Source: Polaribacter porphyrae (lineage in GTDB: Bacteria > Bacteroidota > Bacteroidia > Flavobacteriales > Flavobacteriaceae). From it: DNA of 64,000 bases. A program made the translations under genes and the position numbers. The stretch lies in contig NZ_MSCN01000001.1 in NCBI RefSeq assembly GCF_002954685.1, positions 3,284,961 to 3,348,960 of the forward strand. Direction: 5' to 3'. Positions within the stretch are counted from its first letter, which is position 1. Every line of letters starts with the position of its first letter. Below the pieces are notes generated by a model that searched no databases, was not told the DNA's origin, and saw only the letters and a list, made by a program, of their open reading frames with translations. This document shows, in pieces, positions 56,526 through 64,000 of this stretch.

Positions 56526-57245
56526 TTAGAGGTTAAGCTTCTCTAAAGCTAATGGTAAAAGTCTTTCTACAAATTTAGTGTAAGCTTTTTCAGAAGGATG
56601 TAAACCATCGTTTGCAACTAAATTTGTATTTGCTAAACCTTGTCTGGTAATATCAGTAATATTTAGATATGTGATATTATTTTGTGCACAAAAATTTTCG
56701 GCAAAAGTATTGTACCTGTTAATATCTTCAGAAATTTCTGTATTTCCATTACCAAAAGGAGTAAATGCATAATCTGGTATTGACAAAACTATTAATCGGT
56801 CACTTCTATTATTAACTTTAGAAATTGCAGTATTTACCAATTCTGGAAATTCTCTTTCGTAAATTGAAAAATCTTTATGTTGATATTGATTATTAACTCC
56901 AATCAAAAGAGTAACTATATTATAATCAGAATTTAAATTTTCATCATCAATAGCTTTAATTAAGTTCGTGGTTGTCCATCCTGTTTTTGCAATTACTTTT
57001 AAATAAATTTCTTGATTACCAGTCTTTTTGATAATTGAATCTTTAAGTTGACTGGGAAATTTACAGTTATCACACACATTTTGCCCTATAGTATAACTAT
57101 CACCTAATGATAGAATTTTAATAGGGTTTTGTGGGTTTACAATATCTATAGTTTCGTCTTTAGTTATTTCTTGTACTATTTCATTTGAAGTTCCACAAGA
57201 TAGTAAGGATAGAAATGTTAAAAAGTAAATCCAGAAATACTTCAT
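56526..57245 (-). CDS. SGNH/GDSL hydrolase lipoprotein
   Basis: 239 aa from ATG at 57245, where a lipobox signal (LTFLSLLSCGTS) begins. An upstream in-frame start at 57275 lies inside the dehydrogenase gene. Catalytic Ser is in ILSLGDSYTIG (block I), Asn in LLIGVNNQYQHKD, and the Asp-x-x-His pair in NDGLHPSEKAY near the C-terminus. Such enzymes cleave esters on lipids or sugars, here probably at the envelope. It follows the dehydrogenase stop directly (TAG, C, ATG). Confidence 0.9.
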   Translation of the reverse strand: MKYFWIYFLTFLSLLSCGTSNEIVQEITKDETIDIVNPQNPIKILSLGDSYTIGQNVCDNCKFPSQLKDSIIKKTGNQEIYLKVIAKTGWTTTNLIKAIDDENLNSDYNIVTLLIGVNNQYQHKDFSIYEREFPELVNTAISKVNNRSDRLIVLSIPDYAFTPFGNGNTEISEDINRYNTFAENFCAQNNITYLNITDITRQGLANTNLVANDGLHPSEKAYTKFVERLLPLALEKLNL

Positions 57246-57246
57246 G

Positions 57247-58425
57247 CTATTTAAAAGCATTAAGTCCAGTAACATCTAAACCTGTAATGAGTAAATGAAT
57301 GTCATGTGTGCCTTCATAAGTTATTACGCTTTCTAAATTCATCATATGACGCATAATAGAATATTCACCAGAAATACCCATTCCACCCAATATTTGCCTA
57401 GACTCTCTGGCTATTTTTAATGCCATTTCTACATTATTACGTTTTGCCATAGAAATTTGTGCAGAAGTAGCTTTGCCTTCATTTTTTAAATTACCCAATC
57501 TCCAAGCCAATAATTGAGCCTTGGTGATTTCAGTAATCATTTCAGCTAATTTTTTTTGTTGTAATTGAAATTGACCAATTGGTCTGCCAAACTGTTCACG
57601 TTCTTTAGAATAACGTAAGGCTGTGTCATAACAATCCATTGCAGCACCAATTGCACCCCAAGAAATTCCATATCTGGCAGAATCTAAACAACCTAAAGGT
57701 GCACCTAAACCAGATTTGTTAGGTAATAAATTTTCTTTAGGCACTTTTACATTATCAAAGATTAATTCTCCAGTTGATGAAGCACGTAAAGACCATTTAT
57801 TATGCGTTTCTGGTGTAGAAAAGCCTTCCATTCCACGTTCTACAATTAAACCATGAATTCTACCTTCTTCATTTTTTGCCCAAACCACAGCAACATTACA
57901 AAAAGGTGCATTAGAAATCCACATTTTGGCACCATTCAGTAAATAATGATTGCCCATATCTCTAAAGTTAGTTTCCATTCCTCCAGGATTAGACCCATGA
58001 TTTGGCTCTGTTAAACCAAAACTTCCCATCCATTCTCCAGAAGCCAATTTTGGCAAATATTTTTTACGTTGTGCTTCATTTCCATAGGTGAAAATTGGAT
58101 ACATTACTAAAGAAGATTGCACAGAAGCTGTGGAACGTACTCCAGAATCTCCACGTTCTATTTCTTGCATTATCAAACCATAAGAAATTTGATCTAAACC
58201 AGCACCTCCATATTGTTCAGGAATATATGGACCAAAAGCACCAATTTCTGCTAAACCAGAAACAATTTGGGTTGGAAATTCTGCTTTTTGAGCATATTCT
58301 TCAATAATTGGAGAAACATCACGTTTTACCCAATCTCTTGCAGCTTCACGAACTAACTTATGTTCATCGGTTAATAAATCATCAATATTATAATAATCAG
58401 GAGCTTGGAATAAATCTGGTTTCAT
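57247..58425 (-). CDS. acyl-CoA dehydrogenase, glutaryl-CoA dehydrogenase-like
   Basis: 392 aa flavoenzyme. LTEPNHGSNPGGMETNFRD and MWISNAPFCNVAVVWAK form the FAD site. EREQFGRPIGQFQLQQKKLAEM is the acyl-CoA dehydrogenase signature. Catalytic Glu371 is in VITYEGTHDIHLLITG, the arrangement of glutaryl-CoA dehydrogenases. It probably oxidises and decarboxylates glutaryl-CoA from lysine or tryptophan breakdown. The SGNH gene follows with no gap. Confidence 0.9.
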   Translation of the reverse strand: MKPDLFQAPDYYNIDDLLTDEHKLVREAARDWVKRDVSPIIEEYAQKAEFPTQIVSGLAEIGAFGPYIPEQYGGAGLDQISYGLIMQEIERGDSGVRSTASVQSSLVMYPIFTYGNEAQRKKYLPKLASGEWMGSFGLTEPNHGSNPGGMETNFRDMGNHYLLNGAKMWISNAPFCNVAVVWAKNEEGRIHGLIVERGMEGFSTPETHNKWSLRASSTGELIFDNVKVPKENLLPNKSGLGAPLGCLDSARYGISWGAIGAAMDCYDTALRYSKEREQFGRPIGQFQLQQKKLAEMITEITKAQLLAWRLGNLKNEGKATSAQISMAKRNNVEMALKIARESRQILGGMGISGEYSIMRHMMNLESVITYEGTHDIHLLITGLDVTGLNAFK

Positions 58426-58734
58426 AAATTTTAAAACTTAAAGTTTAAATTAAAACAAAATTAAATATAATTGTTTAAATTAAAACAATATATTATACTT
58501 TTTGATTATTTTAAAATAACTTTCTAAAAATACTATATAGAAATATCTTTCTTAATAATTTGTTGTTAAAACTACCCTAAATGGTTGCTTTAACTACTTA
58601 TTAATGATGTAACTTTATAAATATTTACTTGTTTGGAGAATAAGTGAAAAATTTTACAATAAAGTATTGTTTAAAATAATAAGAATTTTTTAGTTAGTTA
58701 CTTTAGTAAAAAGTAAGTTCCCTACATTTGTTTT
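58426..58734. other. 309-bp divergent intergenic region
   Basis: AT-rich gap between the dehydrogenase (-) and rnpA (+). Apart from the rnpA promoter at 58723 and a poor match to the 19-bp operator at 58571-58589, nothing recognisable was found. Confidence 0.5.
58723..58730 (+). promoter_or_regulatory. TAnnTTTG element, near-leaderless promoter of rnpA
   Basis: TACATTTG ends 4 bp before the ATG at 58735. Transcription would begin at or next to the start codon. Confidence 0.5.
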
Positions 58735-59109
58735 ATGAAGTTTACTCTGGGTAAAAACGAAAGGCTAAAGAGCAGAAAACTCATTGAGAGTTTATATAAA
58801 GAAGGAAAATCAGTGAAAACTTTTCCTTTTAGATTAGTGTATCTTCAAAAAAGTCATACTTCAGAATTCCCTGCTCAAGCAGGTTTTTCGGTTCCAAAAA
58901 GAAACTTTAAAAGAGCAGTAGATAGAAATCGTATTAAGAGAGTAATGCGTGAGTGTTATCGTTTGCAAAAAGAAATGGTTTATAGTAATTTAGAGCAACC
59001 TCATGTTTTTATGATTTCGTATATTGGTAGAGAAGAATTATCTTACAAAGAGCTGTACAGTAAAATGAACAAATTATTAGAATTATTTATTTCTAAAATA
59101 AAAAATTAA
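58735..59109 (+). CDS. rnpA: ribonuclease P protein component
   Basis: 124 aa, basic. The RNR signature is FKRAVDRNRIKRVMRECYR (residues about 57-75), with FTLGKNERLKSRKLIESLY and FPFRLVYLQ before it. It binds the RNase P RNA to mature tRNA 5' ends. The S41 protease follows at once. The rpmH and yidC neighbours common in other phyla are absent. Confidence 0.96.
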   Translation: MKFTLGKNERLKSRKLIESLYKEGKSVKTFPFRLVYLQKSHTSEFPAQAGFSVPKRNFKRAVDRNRIKRVMRECYRLQKEMVYSNLEQPHVFMISYIGREELSYKELYSKMNKLLELFISKIKN

Positions 59110-60747
59110 ATGATGAGAAACATTAAAATCAATAAAAAAGGATTTCTAATTTTAATCATAGGGTTTGCTTTTTTATCCTATTCATATAAATCTAATTTTT
59201 TTGAAGTTGCCAAACAGATAGAGATTTATAACTCTCTTTTTAAAGAGCTAAATATGTATTATGTAGATGAAATAAACCCTGCAGATTTAACAGACAAAGC
59301 AATTAAAAATACACTCAAAACTTTAGATCCTTATACAAATTTTTACAATGAACAAGATGTAGAAGATGCAAGAATTAGAAGAGAAGGAGAATATGGAGGT
59401 TTAGGAATCTCTGTATACTATACAAAAGAAGGTATTCAAATTAGAGAGATTTATAAAGGTTTTTCAGCAGATAAAGCGAAATTAAAAGCTGGTGATCTTA
59501 TTATTAAAGTTGATGGGCAATCTATAAAAAATATGCAGAGAGATCAACTATCTATGATGCTTAAAGGCACTCCTAATAGTAAAGTTTCTATTACTATTGA
59601 ACGCCAAGGAAGTATCATTAACAAAGAATTGACTCGTGAAAAAGTTGTTGTAAACCCTGTACCTTTTGCAGAAATGATTGATGAAGAAACAGGTTATATC
59701 ACTTTAACTCGATTCAATAATAAGGCATCGTCAGAAGTAAAAAAAGCATTTAGAAAACTAAAAAAAGCGGGAATGAAGAAACTGGTTTTCGATTTACGTA
59801 ATAATCTAGGAGGTTCTTTGATGGAGTCAATAAGAATTTCTAACTTTTTTTTACCTAAAGGAAAAACGATTGTATCTACAAAAGCAAAAATAAAAAAGTG
59901 GAGTAATAGCTATAAAAGTACAAATAAACCTTTAGATTTAGAAATACCAATTGTAGTTTTAATTAATGGCAGTTCTGCATCAGCATCAGAAATTGTTAGT
60001 GGTGCTTTACAAGATTATGATAGAGCTATAATTTTAGGAGAACGCTCTTTTGGGAAAGGACTGGTTCAACGTCAAAAAGCATTGACTTATGGAACGCAGT
60101 TAAAGTTGACAATTTCTAAATACTACACACCAAGTGGAAGATGTATACAAGAGCTAGATTATACAAATAGAGATAATAAAACTGGCAAAGTACCTAAATT
60201 TTCTGATGCTGGAGTTAATGAATTTAAAACTCAAAATGGAAGAATAGTTTTTGATGGAGGTGGAATTTTACCTGACGTGAAGTTAAATGTTTCTGAAAAA
60301 ACTGAAGAAACAAAAGTATTATTGAACTCAAAAGCTATATTTAATTTTACAACCAATTTTTATTATAAAAATCAAAATTTAGCAGATGCAGAAAAATTTG
60401 AATTTACAAATTCTAATTTTAAAGAATTTTTAAAATATTTAAAAAAAGACACCACTTTTGTAACAAAACAAGAACGATTATTTAAAGAAGCATACGATAA
60501 AGCAGACAATACTAATATTACTAAAGAATACGAAAAGATTAAAGATATTTTATTTGAAGAGAAGATAGGAAGTATCATTAAAAATAAGGATATAATTAGT
60601 GAAAAAATTGAAGATGAAATCTTATCAAGGTATAATTACAAAGAAGGTACATACAAAAATAATTTAAGTACTGATAGAGCAATAAAAGAGGCCTTGAGTT
60701 TATTGAATAATCAAGATAAATATTTAAGTATATTATCAGGTAAATAA
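59110..60747 (+). CDS. S41 family C-terminal processing peptidase
   Basis: 545 aa. An N-terminal membrane/signal segment (GFLILIIGFAFLSYSY) is followed by a PDZ domain at about 95-180 (GLGISVYYTKEGIQIREIYK, AGDLIIKVDGQSI). The catalytic Ser (S289 in NGSSASASEI) and Lys (K316 in GERSFGKGLVQ) are seen, as is the TISKYYTPSGRCIQ motif. It cleaves periplasmic proteins near their C-termini. The C-terminal region of about 130 aa is the usual family extension. It starts directly after the rnpA stop. Confidence 0.95.
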   Translation: MMRNIKINKKGFLILIIGFAFLSYSYKSNFFEVAKQIEIYNSLFKELNMYYVDEINPADLTDKAIKNTLKTLDPYTNFYNEQDVEDARIRREGEYGGLGISVYYTKEGIQIREIYKGFSADKAKLKAGDLIIKVDGQSIKNMQRDQLSMMLKGTPNSKVSITIERQGSIINKELTREKVVVNPVPFAEMIDEETGYITLTRFNNKASSEVKKAFRKLKKAGMKKLVFDLRNNLGGSLMESIRISNFFLPKGKTIVSTKAKIKKWSNSYKSTNKPLDLEIPIVVLINGSSASASEIVSGALQDYDRAIILGERSFGKGLVQRQKALTYGTQLKLTISKYYTPSGRCIQELDYTNRDNKTGKVPKFSDAGVNEFKTQNGRIVFDGGGILPDVKLNVSEKTEETKVLLNSKAIFNFTTNFYYKNQNLADAEKFEFTNSNFKEFLKYLKKDTTFVTKQERLFKEAYDKADNTNITKEYEKIKDILFEEKIGSIIKNKDIISEKIEDEILSRYNYKEGTYKNNLSTDRAIKEALSLLNNQDKYLSILSGK

Positions 60748-60750
60748 TTT

Positions 60751-60758
60751 TATATTTG
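60751..60758 (+). promoter_or_regulatory. TAnnTTTG promoter of the phosphorylase-like gene
   Basis: TATATTTG, 16 bp before the ATG at 60775. Confidence 0.5.
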
Positions 60759-60774
60759 CTTTTCAAAAATCTAC

Positions 60775-62454
60775 ATGCAACAAGGTAAGAATATAGAAAG
60801 AACAAGAGCTCAAGAATCTACAAATGCCATAGAAAAATTATACATTTCTATGCGTCATTTATTTAGTAGAGGTTTTTATAAACCTATGGGTGTTTCTGGT
60901 GAAACTTTACGAAAATCACTTTTATTATTAAGACCAGAAATATATGGTTCTATTGCAGAAGACAGAACAGAACTTGATGGTTTGGTATATGTTATAGAGC
61001 GTCTTCCTGAAGGTATAGAAGAATGCCAATTTATTAATCTAACCGCAGATGAAGGCTATAAAAACTCTCATTTTACGCCTATAATTCCTCCAAAAAGAAG
61101 AAGAAACTGCTATAGAATTGATAAAGATCAAATGAATATCGAAATTACAAGAGGTAGATCTGAAATCTATGATATTCTTACTCATTTAACATTCCTATTT
61201 ATTGAATCTCACAAAATACAAGAAAGAGTAACATTAAATGATGGAGAAGATTTTACTCGTGAATGGAAGCTGTTAGAAGATATTGTTATTCATCAGAAAA
61301 AAATATCTGAACAACAAAAAGAGGTGCTTTTAGTGCATTTAGGTAATATTTTAGGTAGAACTTTTGATGAGGTGGTAAATATCTATAAGATTTTCGAATC
61401 TGAAGAAAAACCTCATAGATTTTTTAATTTAATATATTGGCTAGGCAAATTAGCAATAAATGAAGAGATAAGTGGCAATAAAAGAACTATTACGTTTAGT
61501 TCAGTTTTAATAGAAGAAATTGGACATCATATTTATGGAGAAATATGGGCTAATGACATTAAGAATATTTTAGATAAATACAACCTTTTACAAAGACCCA
61601 TTCATATAATTAGTGCAAATATGCATAGTGTACTAAATTCTATCTATGCAAAAGGTGCATTACAAAAAGAAGCAGATGAAAATGAGGGATTTGAATTATT
61701 TCAATTATTAAGTAATGCTGATAGTAAACCATTACAGAAAAAAGTAAAAAGTTATGCTTCAGAAAATGGACTTATTTATGTTAAAGATACATCAGGTACA
61801 AATATAAATGTACAAATAATAGATACCGATAAAATAAATTGGGAATTTTCAACGTTTCAAAAGAAGAACTCTTTTGAAGAAAATCCAGTAATTTTAGTTA
61901 TGGATTATGCTTTCGGTGAGCAGGCTTATGAAACTATGGATGAATTATTGAAGCCTTATAAAGCAAATAATGAAACCATACATATAGATGTAAAGTCAGT
62001 TTCAATAATGGGTAAAGCCGGAATTCTAGAAGGAGGTAAAGGAGATATAATGATACCAAATGCACATATTTTTGAAGGTACAGCCGATAATTACCCTTTT
62101 AAAAATGAATTATCAAAAGAAGATTTAGAAGGTTTTGGGGTGCAAGTTTTTGATGGAAGTATGGTTTCAGTTTTAGGAACCTCTTTACAAAATAAAGAAT
62201 TATTAAAATTTTTCCATGATTCTACTTGGAATGTAATAGGTTTAGAAATGGAAGGTGCTCATTATCAGAAAGCGATACAATCTGCATCAAAAATTAGAGG
62301 TAATATTTCTGAAGATGTAAAAGTGCGTTATGCATATTATGCGTCTGATAATCCATTAGAAACAGGAGCAACTCTAGCTTCAGGAGGATTAGGAATGACA
62401 GGTGTAACACCTACTTATGCTATAACTCAAAGAATACTAGAACAAATTTTTTAA
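60775..62454 (+). CDS. large protein with nucleoside-phosphorylase-like C-terminal domain
   Basis: 559 aa, cytoplasmic. The N-terminal about 300 residues are charged and helical, with ETLRKSLLLLRPEIYGSIAE and IEITRGRSEIYDILTHLTFL. Residues about 365-559 read like the purine nucleoside phosphorylase/AMN fold: VILVMDYAFGEQAYETMDELL, VSIMGKAGILEGGKGDIMIPN, VIGLEMEGAHYQKAI (the MEG motif that binds ribose) and YASDNPLETG. I associate the family with a Bacteroidota-restricted DUF (DUF6909, from memory). The enzyme activity is unproven. It has its own promoter and lies just before a polysaccharide locus. Confidence 0.75.
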   Translation: MQQGKNIERTRAQESTNAIEKLYISMRHLFSRGFYKPMGVSGETLRKSLLLLRPEIYGSIAEDRTELDGLVYVIERLPEGIEECQFINLTADEGYKNSHFTPIIPPKRRRNCYRIDKDQMNIEITRGRSEIYDILTHLTFLFIESHKIQERVTLNDGEDFTREWKLLEDIVIHQKKISEQQKEVLLVHLGNILGRTFDEVVNIYKIFESEEKPHRFFNLIYWLGKLAINEEISGNKRTITFSSVLIEEIGHHIYGEIWANDIKNILDKYNLLQRPIHIISANMHSVLNSIYAKGALQKEADENEGFELFQLLSNADSKPLQKKVKSYASENGLIYVKDTSGTNINVQIIDTDKINWEFSTFQKKNSFEENPVILVMDYAFGEQAYETMDELLKPYKANNETIHIDVKSVSIMGKAGILEGGKGDIMIPNAHIFEGTADNYPFKNELSKEDLEGFGVQVFDGSMVSVLGTSLQNKELLKFFHDSTWNVIGLEMEGAHYQKAIQSASKIRGNISEDVKVRYAYYASDNPLETGATLASGGLGMTGVTPTYAITQRILEQIF

Positions 62455-62483
62455 ATAATATTGATTTATAATCAAAGATAAAA

Positions 62484-63524
62484 ATGTCAACAAACCAACA
62501 GAATAATAACGAAGAAGAGGTAGATTTAGGGTCTCTGTTTAAGATAATAGGTAAAGGATTTACTAATTTTTTCAATTTTATTGGAAGTATTTTTAAAAGT
62601 ATTTTTGACTTTTTTATATTAATCCTTATATTTCTAAAAAGCAATGCTATAAAAATAGTAATAGCAGGTTTAGTGGGATTGGTTGCAGGTATTTTTTTAG
62701 AAACAACAAAACCTACAACTTACGAATCTGAATTGTTAGTAGAACCGAATTTCAAAAGCACTAGACAATTATACGATAACGTAAATTTTTATAATGATTT
62801 AGTAAAACAAAGAGATATTTTAGGTTTACAAAGAGTATTTAATCTAGATTCAGCTTATGCCTCTTCATTAAAAAGTTTTAAAATTGGTCCTGTCAAATTA
62901 GATAATGATATTATAGTTGCCTACGATGAATTAATTCTTGAGATTGATACACTTACCATTAGAAGTTATGAATATGAAGACTTCAAAAACTCATTTACAG
63001 AATTTGACTATAAAATTCATAGAATTATAGTAGAAGCTGAAAAAAATGATGTTTTTGATAAACTTGATGATGTTATTATTTCATCAATTGTAAATAACAA
63101 ATATTTTAGTAGATTAAAAGAATTGACTAATGAGAACTTAAATCGAACAGATTCATTGTATCGTCAAAACTTAAGTCAACTAGATTCTTTAAGAAATGTA
63201 TATATGCAGGTAATGCTAGATGAGGCAAAGAAACTATCTAATGGAACAAATATAGACTTAGGAGGAGAAAAAAGAACAACTAAAGAATTGGAGTTATTTG
63301 AAACTAATAGAAAGATAAACAATGATTTAAAAAGAATTGCTGAAGATAAATCTGAAAAATATGAAGTGATTAATATTATCTCAGAATTTTCGCCCGTAGG
63401 AAAAAAAATACAAGGAGTAACAAAAAATTATGCCTTCTTATTAGCCTTATTAAGCGCTGGATTAATGATTGCATTTTTATTATTAGTAAAGTTAAATAAG
63501 TTTTTAGACAACTACAATAAATAA
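62484..63524 (+). CDS. Wzz-like chain-length determinant / polysaccharide co-polymerase
   Basis: 346 aa. Two membrane helices, about 52-72 (AIKIVIAGLVGLVAGIFL) and about 313-335 (YAFLLALLSAGLMIAFLLLV), flank a large periplasmic, coiled-coil-rich loop (YRQNLSQLDSLRNVYMQVM). KPTTYESELLVEPNF after the first helix is typical of Wzz/PCP proteins. It would control the length or assembly of surface polysaccharide. The dTDP-glucose dehydratase gene follows after 6 bp. Confidence 0.85.
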   Translation: MSTNQQNNNEEEVDLGSLFKIIGKGFTNFFNFIGSIFKSIFDFFILILIFLKSNAIKIVIAGLVGLVAGIFLETTKPTTYESELLVEPNFKSTRQLYDNVNFYNDLVKQRDILGLQRVFNLDSAYASSLKSFKIGPVKLDNDIIVAYDELILEIDTLTIRSYEYEDFKNSFTEFDYKIHRIIVEAEKNDVFDKLDDVIISSIVNNKYFSRLKELTNENLNRTDSLYRQNLSQLDSLRNVYMQVMLDEAKKLSNGTNIDLGGEKRTTKELELFETNRKINNDLKRIAEDKSEKYEVINIISEFSPVGKKIQGVTKNYAFLLALLSAGLMIAFLLLVKLNKFLDNYNK

Positions 63525-63530
63525 TAAGGA

Positions 63531-64000
63531 TGAAAAATATTCTTATTACTGGAGGAGCAGGTTTTATAGGCTCTAATTTTATTATTCATTTTTTAAACAA
63601 TAATATAAACTATAATATTGTTAATTTGGATTTACTCACTTATGCTGGGGATATAGCCTATCTAGAAGGTGTCGAAAATAACGAAAGATATTCTTTTTAC
63701 AAAGGAGACATTTGTGATAGAGAATTATTAGAAAAACTATTCAAAAAATACGATTTTCAAGGAATAATTCACTTTGCTGCTGAATCTCATGTAGATAATT
63801 CCATTAAAAACCCTGACACTTTTGTAAAAACAAATATTTTTGGAACATTCAATTTACTTGATGTAGCAAAACAATATTGGTTAGATAAAAGTTTTAAGAT
63901 TAAAAAAGAATTTAAAAATGCTAGGTTTTTGCATATTTCAACAGATGAGGTTTATGGAACTTTAGGAAAGGAAGGTTTATTCACTGAAAAGACCGCTTAT
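63531..64000 (+). CDS. rfbB: dTDP-glucose 4,6-dehydratase, N-terminal part
   Basis: ATG at 63531 after an AAGG ribosome-binding site. 156 codons are visible and the gene runs off the window. The Rossmann NAD site is ITGGAGFIGSNF (residues about 5-16). The sugar-nucleotide dehydratase signature LDLLTYAGDIAYL is followed by HFAAESHVDNSI and HISTDEVYGTLG, which carries the catalytic Thr and Asp-Glu. It makes dTDP-4-keto-6-deoxyglucose, the first step to rhamnose and other deoxysugars. It opens a polysaccharide gene cluster with the Wzz-like gene. Confidence 0.95.

Noticed and set aside
58571..58589. ACTACCCTAAATGGTTGCT, a partial match to the 19-bp operator
   Set aside because: Only the left half fits, and it lies more than 140 bp from the nearest start codon on either strand with no -7 element at the 29-nt distance.
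1..64000. Search for CRISPR arrays, rRNA, tRNA, toxin-antitoxin or known phage-defence genes
   Set aside because: No regularly spaced direct repeats, rRNA or tRNA signatures, or defence-family motifs were seen by eye. Weak or divergent examples could be missed without a profile search.

Overview
The window is one chromosome segment of an AT-rich member of the Bacteroidota, almost certainly a marine-type Flavobacteriaceae (Polaribacter/Tenacibaculum-like). The evidence is the gliding lipoprotein GldH, a PorZ-type protein, several secreted proteins with type IX secretion (T9SS) C-terminal sorting domains, the Bacteroidota promoter element TAnnTTTG in front of many genes, and lipoproteins with short flavobacterial signal peptides. 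No rRNA, tRNA, CRISPR array or prophage was seen.

Layout. 1-3.0 kb: the 3' end of a bacterial alpha-2-macroglobulin gene and pbpC, with palindromic repeats between them. 3.0-16.4 kb: the accessory and most interesting part. It carries three T9SS-exported proteins, two copies of a 205-bp inverted-repeat element, a decayed IS982-like transposase, an operon of four unrecognised genes, and a two-component system (NarL/LuxR-type regulator plus TPR-containing histidine kinase). A 19-bp palindrome, ACTACCTAAAATGGGTAGT, lies upstream of five transcription units here, including the kinase/regulator operon itself. In four units its edge is exactly 29 nt from the last base of the -7 element, and in the fifth 28 nt. 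This looks like a compact, self-contained regulon. 16.6-24.3 kb: metallo-hydrolase, subtilisin-like lipoprotein protease, M1 aminopeptidase, DUF4837 lipoprotein, LysM lytic transglycosylase and exonuclease III. 24.4-32 kb: small membrane proteins, a 3-oxoacid CoA-transferase pair, a PBP1A-gldH-ricT cluster and TrhO. 32.2-39.6 kb: asd, a membrane protein, a ferredoxin-reductase-like flavoprotein, LysE and DUF1761 proteins, trpS, an acyltransferase, a hemolysin III family protein and a CYTH protein. 39.6-45.2 kb: a tightly coupled porZ-like / recO / TonB receptor cluster. 45.2-48.5 kb: methyltransferase, SdpI-like, thioesterase and FemAB/GNAT-like genes. 48.7-55.3 kb: a tripartite RND efflux operon whose permease is frameshifted, thioredoxin and a methyltransferase. 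55.4-64 kb: small Cys-rich protein, DUF6252-like lipoprotein, SGNH hydrolase, glutaryl-CoA-dehydrogenase-like enzyme, rnpA, S41 protease, an unusual nucleoside-phosphorylase-like protein, and the start of a surface polysaccharide locus (Wzz-like, rfbB).

How the genes work together: most modules concern the cell envelope (peptidoglycan synthesis and turnover, lipoproteins, T9SS, gliding, efflux, polysaccharide). The 3-16 kb block probably lets one sensor kinase switch on a set of secreted or surface proteins. Its signal and the role of the four-gene operon are unknown. All family assignments are from reading motifs, and no database search was run.
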